From positions 3,906,494-3,970,493 of the forward strand of contig CM022669.1 of the NCBI GenBank assembly GCA_012295275.1: a stretch of 64,000 nucleotides of DNA. Direction: 5' to 3'. The notes beneath the pieces are model-generated. The model saw only the letters and a list, made by a program, of their open reading frames with translations. It made no database searches and had not been told where the DNA came from. Positions 13,327 through 24,839 of this stretch are shown one piece after another; positions within the stretch are counted from its first letter, which is position 1; each line of letters starts with the position of its first letter. A program made the translations under genes and the position numbers. Source of the stretch: Chrysomallon squamiferum. Lineage: Eukaryota; Mollusca; Gastropoda; Neomphalida; Peltospiridae.

Positions 13327-14108
13327 GACGAGAAAAATCAGATAATTAAATTAAGTATGTGGTTACGTCAGGTAAGAATATTAACTTATTTTTGCTCGAT
13401 CGACATTAACTAAATATATTAAAACCTGTGAATTTCATGTCAAAGAATAGGCGAATGAAACGTATCCATCACATAGTTTTAAATAACATATTTTATGGTT
13501 AGAAATTTTGTTTTGGAATGTCATACGAAAACCCACATTCCGTACGATTGTTAAACTTTAATTACAAGTAACAGTATTCAGGATGTCTTTGACCATTTGT
13601 TTTTTCCCATTCCGCTCAAGATAAATGCCGCTGATGATACTGCTGGTAGAAATTCGGGGTGCAACGTAACAACGGACAAAATGTCAACCATTATTCTGTA
13701 TCCTCACTTAAATAGTTCTTCAGTCCAAGTTGCTACTTTATATGCCTGAATATGTGTTCATACTGTATGTGTTTCATTACGTGTATGTATGTATGTGGGT
13801 ATGTGTGTGTGTTAGTTACTCAGTATTTGACATTTTCTCCTAGAAGCGGTGATTCGTCCTCGTTTATCTGTTCTGTTGTAGGAGTGGTACGACCATCGAC
13901 TGCAGTGGGACCCGGAAGAATATGGCGGAGTCAAAAAACTTCACATCCCGTCTAATGATCTGTGGAAACCAGATCTCGTCTTGTACAACAAGTCAGTAGA
14001 AATACTGCAGTATTTAGATAAGTGAGATCATATGTAGATACTGTGAATTCTGTCAAGTTTTCTACGAAATATTATTGAACACATTATATATGTATTTTTG
14101 TAATTTAA

Positions 14109-14169
<61 letters not shown>

Positions 14170-15438
14170 TATTATATCCCTAATGCTAAAAGAAACATAT
14201 TCTATGTCACAAAATGGTACTTCTGATAAGGTAATAATCCATTCCTATTTTATATTTACATTTATTAATTACAGACACAGTTATTTTTAAACTTCGAGTA
14301 AATGAAATAGAGAAGAAGATAAAAATTAAATATCAAATCTCCCCTCTCATCATTTTAGTGTTGCTATCAAAAATTATTTATTTTATTGTTTTACTTTCAG
14401 TGCTGATGGTGATTTTGTGGTGACACTACAGACAAAGGCGACTGTACATTATAACGGCTGGATTGTCTGGGAGCCGCCTGCCATCTACAAAAGTTACTGT
14501 GAAATTGACGTGGAGTTCTTTCCTTTCGACATGCAGGAATGTTTTCTCAAATTCGGATCATGGTCGTATGATGGCACGGAACTTGACCTTCAGCACGTCT
14601 GCGACAACGGTGTTGACGTCGGTAATAATACAATCGTCATAGACAGAGGGATAGATTTGAGGGATTTCTATGCTAACATAGAGTGGGACATTATCAATGT
14701 GACGGCACGACGCAAGGTGAAATATTACACTTGCTGTCCGGAGCCATACCCTGACATACTGTTCAACGTGACACTGCGCAGGCGCACACTGTTTTATACG
14801 CTGAACCTCATCATGCCTTGTATTTCAATATCCTGTCTCACAGTTCTTGTGTTTTATCTTCCAGCCGACAGTGCCGAGAAAATCACATTGTGTATTTCTA
14901 TTCTCCTCGCTTTGACTATGTTTTTCTTGTTACTTTCTGACATAACTCCGCCCACATCACTCGTCATACCCTTGATTGGCAAATATTTACTCTTCGTCCT
15001 AATTGTCGTGTCGATGTCCATCTTCTTGACAGTCTACACTCTACATATAAACTATAATGCTCCCACTACTCACAAAATGTCGCCATGGGTCCGGAAAGTA
15101 TTTACAGAAATACTGCCTAGAATTCTTTTAATGAAACGTCCCGTTTTCAGGAAATATCCCACTATTACTGTTAGAACTTGTAATGGAACTGAAATAAAGA
15201 ACAGCGCGCCACGTCAGCATCACGTGACTGGCATACATATGAAAATGTCAGACGACAGCCGTCGGAGGAACCCGAGGAAACCCGAGTCAGGTACTCGCCA
15301 AGAGTGAGAGAGGCCTTATATGGAGTCAAATTTATTGCTGATCACTTGAAGAGAGAAGATGAAGATATGAGGGTTTGTAGACAGTTTCAAAAGTTCATAA
15401 TAATATATAAAGACTCACACTGATATATATATTTAAAA

Positions 15439-15469
<31 letters not shown>

Positions 15470-15857
15470 CAATAATAATAATAAAAAAACAAAAATATAT
15501 ATATTATTTTTTATGTGGGCGACCGCAAGGTGCCGCAATGTCTAAAGATAAATGTCAGATGTTTTTTTTTTCTTGTTTTTCTTTCTGTTATCGCTTAAGT
15601 CGAAATTATTTAAATTTTATTATTTATTTGTCATAATTACATTTTTACATGTAATTAAATATATTTTAATACCTGCCATCTATATATAACTCTTCAGTTT
15701 ATAAGGCTTCTTAATCATAATTATTATTTATTATTTTAGAATGTATATGCCCGAATACATATGTGCCATATGGAGAGAGAAATAGATAGAAACACAGCTA
15801 GATAGAAAAGACAGAGAGACCGATTTCAAACTGACACATTGAAATAGAGCTATAGAT

Positions 15858-15892
<35 letters not shown>

Positions 15893-16276
15893 TAAATAGA
15901 TAGATACCTAAGCAGATAGGTAGACAAGTAATTGGGTGAATTGATTAGTGATAGACTTACAGAAGAAGGAGACACAGACAAATGTTTTTGAAAATATGAA
16001 CATACCTGGTTCTATTTTTAACAGTTTTCAATTTTCATGAAACAACGCACACCTATTTAAAATAAACAAATAACGAACTAATTATAGATTTATTTTCTTT
16101 TATAGGAAGTGCGGGACTGGAAGTACATTGCTATGGTGATGGACAGATTTTTTCTGGTGATATTTACAACAGCTTGTTTCTGCGGAACTGTCAGTATTTT
16201 CTTATTCGCGCCGTCTTTGTACGATCCTCGCTTACCGCTGGCCAATGAAGATCCAAATAACACATGTGTTTTCTGA
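13327..16276 (+). CDS. Nicotinic acetylcholine receptor alpha-type subunit, copy 2 (5' incomplete, 1-bp frameshift)
   Basis: Tandem paralogue of the preceding gene with the same exon plan: 13327-13371 ([15 protein letters not shown]), 13882-13991 ([19 protein letters not shown] onward, intact at 110 bp), 14401-15372 (Cys loop, loop [13 protein letters not shown]1 to M3, cytoplasmic loop) and 16106-16276 (M4, stop TGA 16274-16276). The vicinal Cys pair indicates an alpha-type agonist-binding subunit, and M2 with EKI at its start indicates a cation channel. The big exon is 972 bp where a multiple of three plus one is needed. Near 15201-15212 the frame slips by one base relative to copy 1, so the direct reading ends at 15307, but a frame reading [18 protein letters not shown] continues to the donor at 15373. 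It is a frameshifted gene or a consensus error. Earlier exons were not found. Confidence 0.9.
14109..14170. repeat. (ATA)n microsatellite in receptor copy 2 intron
   Basis: About 20 ATA units between exons 13882-13991 and 14401-15372. Confidence 0.95.
15838..15910. repeat. GATA/GACA microsatellite in receptor copy 2 intron
   Basis: Mixed GATA and GACA tetranucleotides before the M4 exon. It is preceded by (TAAA)n at about 15436-15470. Confidence 0.9.
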
Positions 16277-18392
16277 CGTTTTGTCTCTGCTTCACTTATC
16301 ACTTGTTTTGAGTGGAACTAACAACGTGGCATCTTCAATGCCTTTAAACTATACGCAAGAAAAAAGAACGTAAAAGAATGGTTAGTCATTTGTATAAATA
16401 TTAAATTAGTTACTAACATGCTAGCATATATATGTATGTATCCGATCCACGAACTTGTAGACAGACACACACACACACAAACTCACAGATATAATATTAT
16501 ATGCACACTGACATTTACACACATATGTACTACATTGATAAAAATACGTACAAAAAATATGTAGAAACACAGTTTGTGTCTTAATCTGACAAAGAAATGT
16601 ATTTTTTCAAACGTTTATGCTTTTTCGCTTCAAACTAAAAGGAATAATTATTTGTTTTATTCGTTAAACGGGAATTGTGGAATAAAATTAATTTCAAGTC
16701 GCAGTTTTGAAGTGTATATTTTTTTTTTCAGTTTCTCTGTCTAAGAAACTACAAACAACTTGCACTAATACTTTTTAACATGACCAATATCTTTGGAAAT
16801 TAATTCACAGCGCGTTCAATTTGCCAACTGTGAAGCCATTAAATCGTGTATGTTCATTTAAGTGAACTTGGCTGATGCAGCTGGCGTTATAAAACTAATT
16901 CAACCAGGTGCGGGGCTTGTAAAATTAAAACCACATGCGGAATGTACAGTCTCTCTGATTGTTAGCATAACACTCCCGGCCTGAGATGTTCTCTGCGCTG
17001 CTTTATCGCATTGTAGATATACACAGCAAAGTCATTACAGACTGCATCTCTCTTGCCAAAATTTTCCCTTAGCCTTTCCTTTTTCTTTCGAATATTGCTC
17101 CGGAGTATATAACTTGATGTCATCCGTGCCCTGGGCCTTATTAACCCTAAGGTTTCATGGATTTCGTGTCTCACTTCGGTTAAAACACCTTTAACCATGA
17201 AAACATACGGCACACATAACACTGCCGCAGAAAAAAGAGGAATAAATAAATAAATAAATAAAATAAAATAAAATAAAATAAATAAAAATAAAATAACATA
17301 AAATAAAATAAAATAATTGATAAATAAATAAATGAAATAAATAAATAATCTTCATAGGCCACTTGGTTTCAGCGTATTGAGCCTTATTAATAATATGGCC
17401 CTCTATAGGTGCCTGTGCCTTTCACACAGATGAAGTTTTATTTTTTATTTTTTTTTATTTATTTATTTATTTTTTTTAAATCTCTTTATGTTTTCGTTAA
17501 TTATACCATTAATATAAAAAAGTATGAAATGTCAAATGACGATATTATTATTCTTATTATTATTATTATTAATAGTAGTAGTAGTAGTAGTTCTAATTAA
17601 TTGTGTCAAATTATTCTAATAAAAGCTGATTTTATCATTAATATTCCATCCCCTGTTACAAACCGAATTACTGTTCATGTGATAGGCGTAAGTCAACATC
17701 AGAGCTGTGATAGAAAGTAGTATCAAATACGTTTAGTGCGTTCTTTGACATATTTCACGTTCCAACCAGCTCCTTATGGCCGTTTTGTCAACAGTGATGC
17801 TCTGTATCGAAATGGAAATTGGGAAGGTATATATAAAATATTCCTTCTTGCTAATTTTTAAGAAAAGTCCATGATAAGTTGGTATTGAAATCTCTCGTTC
17901 ATATTATGTTGCAAAGAAAACACTAACTTGGCAACGATTAAACGTGTTCTTATTTATATTCACAGTCATTCGGTAGGTAACGTTTTGTATATTTTTTGTC
18001 ACTGGACTGCTTTGTAAAAGATTAAGGTTTTCAGTATGTTTTTTCTGAAAAGATGTTAATCGATCGTTAACAGGTATTGTTACTATCATTATCGCTTTAA
18101 CAGCCATTAAAAAAAAAAAAAAAGAACAAAAAAACAATATTATTAACATATAAGCAGATTGCTAAAACATCCAGAAATTTGTCTTTTTCGTTATATATCT
18201 TTTACTCTTTTTTTGTTTGTTCTATAAGATAAAAGATAATAAAATATTTGTGTGCTACTCTAAAGCCAACACTATTCCTACTGCTCTGCAGCTAAAAGTA
18301 CTACTACTACTACAATTACTGAAAACATTACGATAATCGTATACAAGGACCGGAAATATTAAGCGATGATAATTAGAACTAATAAGCATATT
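16277..18392. other. Spacer between receptor cluster and block A
   Basis: AT-rich DNA with TAAA/AAAAT arrays at about 17240-17350 and short TTTA and TAG runs near 17440-17590. The only frame of note is the minus-strand 86-codon ORF at 16962-17222, listed separately. No exon was otherwise recognised. Confidence 0.5.
16962..17222 (-). other. Unidentified 86-codon open frame, possible mobile-element remnant
   Basis: A minus-strand frame with a balanced, Arg/Lys-rich composition (e.g. LRSNIRKKKERLRENFGK) in a region more GC-rich than its flanks. Unlike most frames here it is not microsatellite-derived. It has no recognisable domain, and splice sites or a partner exon could not be assigned. It could be a fragment of a transposon-encoded protein or chance. 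Confidence 0.2.
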
Positions 18393-18585
18393 AATTACAA
18401 CTGAAAAACAAAAAGAAAGGTAAATAAAATCCAAGTTTGTACATAAGCAGAATAGTTAATTATTTTATTTTATTTTTATTAATTAATAATGTTCTCCTTT
18501 AACTGTAGAACGGAGAATCCCTCTTCGCACTGTAGTTTCTGATTAAGTGTTAAGTTTTGCGAATATCAAAAAAAAAAAAAATAAA

Positions 18586-18588
18586 TAA

Positions 18589-18663
<75 letters not shown>

Positions 18664-18664
18664 A
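18586..18664. repeat. (ATA)n(ATAA)n microsatellite
   Basis: About 45 bp of ATA followed by about 30 bp of ATAA. The duplicate near 60850-60907 is shorter. Confidence 0.95.
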
Positions 18665-18954
18665 AATTAATAAAAAGTTAATGGAGCAGATATCTGTGTC
18701 TGTGTTTGTAGAAATCAAAAACACAGGAAGGTAGAATGATGTGAACAAGAGGTCAAATATACACATTTGTAGTGTTCATTACTGATTCAGATTAATAATA
18801 TTATTCAGTTTAAATGGTTATTCATTTATGTTTTATTTGTGGGGTTTTTTTTACTGGATAATGGCTCGTTTACCCAGAATTAGGACGGGTTTTAAAAATA
18901 TATCAAATTATGTTTACGTTCCAATGAACTAGTGATAAAAAATATTTCGAAATT

Positions 18955-19146
18955 ATGTTTTGTAAAACGTCCTCAAGTATGTCTTTCATTCGGAATACGT
19001 CGGCCAGTTACGTTTCTTCAATTGGCTGGTTGCATCGGCCGAGGAGTTCCGAAAATGGAAAACATATAATTTATGGAGGTTACCTTCTGAAAAGATATAA
19101 AATGTTCTACCAGATACAAATTAAAAGTGAATCCTTCAATACGTAG
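18955..19146 (+). other. Conserved 63-codon open frame of unknown status
   Basis: The stretch is open on the plus strand here and in the duplicate at 61196-61438, with a less AT-rich core (GWLHRPRSSENGKHIIYGGY in both). It lies about 360 bp upstream of the unknown ORF at 19307. The ends differ between the copies because of indels. It may be a 5' exon, promoter DNA or chance; no family was recognised. Confidence 0.2.
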
Positions 19147-19306
19147 TTCACATCAGTACATGTTATAGTTACATTTTTTTTTTTTTTTTTTTTAGAATTA
19201 TTATTATTATTACATCATTTTATTGCAGTTTATTTAATTGGCCAATGAGCAATTCACCTAGACGAATTCAGTTGTTGAAATGTAAAACGTAATTATTATT
19301 ATCGTA

Positions 19307-19635
19307 ATGGCGTCCGAACGATTGAAAAGATTGAACTTAGAAGTAAATTATATGTCATGGTATTCAGGTTAACCACAAACAGAGAAGGCAGGTCTATTAA
19401 ATTAAACCTTAATCATTGTTATGTAGTCGGAGTTGTGGACAAAATAAAGATTAGATATTGCCACTTGCTATTGTTGATCAAGAAACATGGAGTGCAGTTT
19501 GTTGCATTATCACAGTACGGCAGTGACAGAAAACAATCAACGGTTTGTCATTTGGAAACAAAGTTGATCAAATGTCTGATGAAATCACGTAATTATTCTG
19601 TCAGCCTCTCAGTCTGTTGTAAATTGAATGTCTAA
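19307..19635 (+). pseudogene. Unknown 111-aa ORF, left copy, broken by a 7-bp deletion
   Basis: This is the left copy of the ORF that is intact at 61547-61882. It starts ATG at 19307 with codons for MASERLKRLNLEVNYMS. Relative to the right copy, 7 bp (AGGCCTA) are missing near 19356, so the frame meets TAA at 19370-19372. The remaining 3' part (19357-19635) is open in the original frame and nearly identical to the other copy, so the break is recent. I do not recognise the family. The strand alternation around NHCYVVGVVDKIK to LLLLIKKHGVQFVALSQYGS is beta-rich and could be an OB-like barrel, which is inference only. Confidence 0.5.
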
Positions 19636-19800
19636 CATTCAATTTTTGTCTTAACAGAAATTTGGATGTTAGTTTTAGTTAATCATAATGATAATGCCTC
19701 GAATATAAATGATACTACATGTAACAATCAATTTTCTAGTACTGTCATTTATTAATTTAAATAACATTTATGGCTGTGAAGGAAAACTAAATATTTAAAA

Positions 19801-19803
19801 TTG

Positions 19804-19834
<31 letters not shown>
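19801..19834. repeat. (TA)n microsatellite
   Basis: Runs of AT dinucleotides about 170 bp downstream of the unknown ORF. The duplicate in A' (62050-62069) is shorter. Confidence 0.9.
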
Positions 19835-19838
<4 letters not shown>

Positions 19839-20495
19839 ATTATTTATTTTATTTTATTAATTTTTTTAATAATATATGCATTATTTTATATTGAAATGCT
19901 GCTTTCCAATAACTGTCATAATACAAGTTTACCCAAAATATCAAAAAAACAACCCAACTCCATCTACAGTAATCAACAATAATATATATTTATTTCTGTA
20001 TATATACATCTTTCTACTAATATTAAAAAAAAAGTACAGATACATATTTAAATAAAACAAGTTTAATTTTTAAGGTATTTCATTTTAATTACACCAACTA
20101 AAAAGAGAAAAAAGAAGTAAAAATACCTGTATAAATAATAACAGTCAGGTTTAATGTATTAAATTTTAGTCAGATTACACTTATTATGACAAAATATGTA
20201 ATTCACTTATTTAAGAAATGTAATAAATCATACAGTAACTGAAATAAGAAAATTGCATTTCCCCTATTAGTTCATTTTACATTGGTTAAATTTGATAAAA
20301 TGTATATAAATAAGTTGTTTGATTATTTGTAACTCTTAAACCAAACCTTTAAGATGGAAAAACATCTAAATATATCCTGCATTTCTTCTGACTTACATTT
20401 ATTTATTTTCTTTTGCTGTTTTTTTTTTGTTTGTTTGTTTTTTGTCTTAATTATTAATGAAGTAAAACAAACAAACAAATAATAATAATAATAGT

Positions 20496-20534
<39 letters not shown>

Positions 20535-20852
20535 TTAAATAAATAAAAAAATAAATAAATAAAATAAAAAAATAAAAAAATGTAGTTTCAAAATATTTTC
20601 ACCATGCCATTTTTTTTTGTAATCATATTTGAGGTTTTTCATTCTAGGCAGACCAATATAGTCCAATTCTTTATTTTCTGTTTTAGTAAAAATTATTATT
20701 TTTAAAAGTGGCATTTAAATGTTTTATATGAATGTTATTTAATTATTACTCTTAATTATAATCAATATGTCAGCGAAAACAAAAACATAATAACTTGAAA
20801 GTGTGAAAAAGAATTTTCTTAGACTGCCAGAGATACATTCTAAGTCTTGTTT

Positions 20853-21531
20853 TCAGAAAATAATGTGATCTAATTTTTCCTCTTCAATATTCAGACACTC
20901 AAGTTGAAGGTATGGATGACATCGTGTTTCAAAAGTTGCTAGTCCTGTAGTGATGGTTTTTAACAAAAATTCTGAAAATAAAACAAATATATAAAATTAA
21001 CATCAAAAAGTAAGTAAAAATAATGTAATATTAAATAGAAACAACTGTAAACATAATAAAATGCATCAAATTAAATTATTGTGAAGATTTACTGTTTCAT
21101 ATACTTAGTGAATTGCCTAATTGTAGTTTGTGATTGGTACAAAAAACAAAACAAAAAACATGTTATGTGATCCCAGACTTATTCCAAACATCTTGAGGTT
21201 AATCAACTTGTAATTATAAACTTGTTAAATAATTTGTTATCTTCATGTCCATAAATATCATTAATTAATTATCAGATCTTAACTTTATCATTATAAAATG
21301 GAATGTGACATATGAATTGAATTATTAAAAAAAAAAACAAGGGACTTGATATGGCACAAACATATGACACAAAATAAAATATGTCATGGTTAACACTTAA
21401 GAATTATACATGAAGAATATTTAGAGAATAATTAAAAATGCTGCAACAATAATTAAGATTTAAAATCAGCAGTTTTGTATTTTGTTTTAAAAAAAATAAA
21501 ATAAAAATAAAATTAAATTAAAAAAAATTAA

Positions 21532-21588
<57 letters not shown>

Positions 21589-23618
21589 AACAATAATAAA
21601 ATATGTTTTATAGAATTTTTCAAAAAATTAATAAAGAAATAAATATCTTAAAATTAGATAGCTTAAAATATTAAAACACTGCCCCCACTCTGTCAGAATA
21701 ATTAATTTTCAATGTATGTAATAAAATACCTTGTAAGGTGCTATAGAATATGTATATAAGACTGAAAAAAAAAAAAAATGTGCATCTTATGACACTGTAA
21801 AATGTTTAAAAAATTGAATAAAAGCTTGGTAAGTTATTAAAACAACCATAGGACACATTTTTACTGAAGTAATATGGCAGAGTGAAAGGTAACGCACCAT
21901 CTATTGTCAAGTTGTTGATATTCATTGATCCACGCTTAACTCTCATGTAAACACATCTTTTCACTTGGAAGCTGTCACAAAGCAGCATAAGAAAACTTTT
22001 TCACAGGTGAATCAACTTGATTATATCCAGAAAACTATAAATAAAGCACCAATATTAGCAATGAGTGGGTGTGTTTATGCATGTGCATGTGTGTGTATGT
22101 CAGTGTGTGCATTTATTTATTTATTTATCTTTTTTATTTTATTATATTTTATTTTATTTTATTTTATTTTATTTTATTTGTATTCCATAAAATCCAGTGA
22201 ATATCGAACACTCTCATTATAGTTAACACATTTTTTCAAAGAAATTTTTAATTAATACCAGCTTTAATAAATTAACGAGATGTTAAAATTACCTGATTAA
22301 CAAAAACCTCTCCCTGCTGCTGAAGAACTGTCTGAAGATCCTTCCATTCTTCACAAGATAAACACAGAAGTCTGCGAACAAGATCAGCACTGCGAAATGA
22401 AACCACAGCAGAAGCACTTCCATCATCAACCAGCACACTTCACAAGTAAAATAAACCAATAAATAAATAAATAAGTAAATAAACAAATAAGTAAACAGAA
22501 TAATAAATAAAAATGGCAGACAGGAATAATCTAAAAAATTACTATCTTTATTTTTATAAATGGATATTTGTACTAAAATGTTTTTAAAAATAATAAGAAA
22601 TTATTCAGAAACGAAACCTAAATATTTTCAAAACTTAATACAAAAAAATATATATTCAGAATCTTATGAATAATAACATGCTTTCATTTCAGTAATAAAA
22701 TAACAACAGTTTAATATCAAACCTGGCTTGTGCGGATACTTCTGATGAACTGATGCTACTGGCACATGCTTTGAGAGTAGAACTTGAGTTGTAACCTGTA
22801 GGTACCATGCGAAAGACAGTTTCATGAATGTGCAGATGTGACAGTTGACTTGAAAATGTCCTGGTGTAGAGTTATTGTACAAATCTGCTAGAAACAGTGG
22901 CTTAGATATTAGAACTTCATCTTTAAATGTGTGCAGTGCTGGCTGTGATAACAAACTAAAAAAAAAACAAAAAAACATTCATCACATAATAAATTTCCTG
23001 TTCCAACTTTTAAATTGGCTTCTCACACGTAAATTGCTATTTTTTGGTAAATTCCTATTCCAACTTGTGGCTCCTTAATGGCTATGACATGGATTTTGAT
23101 CCTAGCTTGTGCACCAAAACTGGCAAATCATATGCTGTAAAAACTGTTTACTGTTTACAGCAAATTCCCAATCTAGCCAGCACCATAAGATGTATGCATT
23201 ATATCTATGGCAAAATGCTTATAAACACTTCCACATTTCTCACTGATAAAAGTAGCCCCTGAATGGCAGTTGTGGATAATCACTCTCATGAATGTTATTA
23301 TATTTAAAAAAAAATAAAATAAAAAAAGTGTTAAACTTGATGCAAATAAATATTCCCTGTGATGTTAAATGGTCATCAACAGATTTATTCACAGATTTTT
23401 AAAAAAAAAAAATGAAGGTAGGAAATAAATTAACATTTATCGATTTAAATTACAATTTAATATCAATTCTTAGCCAAGTTCCTGCTAAAACAAATTAAAT
23501 GTTTTACTATAAGTGTTTTATCTATCAGAGTAACAGGTGCACCCCCCCACCCCCCACACACAAACACACAACAGAACTTTGTGTAATCTATTTACCTAGA
23601 ATTATCTGAATAGATTTT

Positions 23619-23668
<50 letters not shown>

Positions 23669-24663
23669 CAGAACTTTGTGTAATCTATTTACCTAGGAGT
23701 ATCTGAATGGATTTTAAACACAGACACAGTGGACACTGGGATGAACAGACAATTACACTGTACCAGCTGCTGACAGGTGTCTTTCCAGGCTGAGGTAAAC
23801 ATCACACCCTGCATCTAGTACCAGTCCCAGGGGATAGGACAGATTAGTCAGGTTCATGTAGACACACACAGAACTAGTCTGACTATCACCAACCTGAACA
23901 CACAGACTTGTACCATACATCACTGATACACCTGCAATTGTAATCATTATGATCTTTTAAAATTACATAAATCTTTACCATCATAACAGATATACCTGCA
24001 GTTATATTTATTATAATAATAATTATCATCATCTTAATAGTAATCTATTCTATTCTGGGTTTTATTTTAACTATATCAAAAATGTATATAAAAATTAGTT
24101 TAAAATGTAACTAAACTGATATCTGTAACTTAGTGGCATTTCTTTATGATGTTGCTAAATTAACAAAATGTTTAATTTGCCAAAACATCTTTTTGATATT
24201 TACTGATGGAATACTACTTTTACATTACCCTAAATAAAAAGAAATGAATTTAAAAAAATAAAAACAATAAAAAAATAAATAAATGTAAGGGATATAAAAT
24301 AATATCCTCCTCCATTCAATCATATATGATTTTATTACTGGCATTCAGTTAAATTAACCTAGTAATTCTGTATGATGAGAAATTTAACATCTGAAACAAC
24401 AGGTATTGACTTAAGATATGATTATTTTCAACAAACCTGATGTTTTTTATTTCTGCTCTCCAGTTCATCACTGCTGCACATTTTAAACACCTTTGTGTCA
24501 GGCAAATGTTTCCTGGACAAAATCATACCCTTAATACTCACCAAAGTACCTGAAAAACTATAAAAAACAATATTTAAGGATATTATTAATTTATAAAATA
24601 TTGTTACAAAAGAAAAATATTTCATAAATTTTTCTATCTGTTAAAAACCTATTTTTTAATTTC

Positions 24664-24698
<35 letters not shown>

Positions 24699-24807
24699 CT
24701 GTTTTTGTTGTTAGTGAACCTTTTAAATTATAATTTTCTTCATCATTATAATTCTTTCAAATTATCATTAGCATCATCCTTATCATTATAATTTTTTCAT
24801 TTTATTA

Positions 24808-24839
<32 letters not shown>

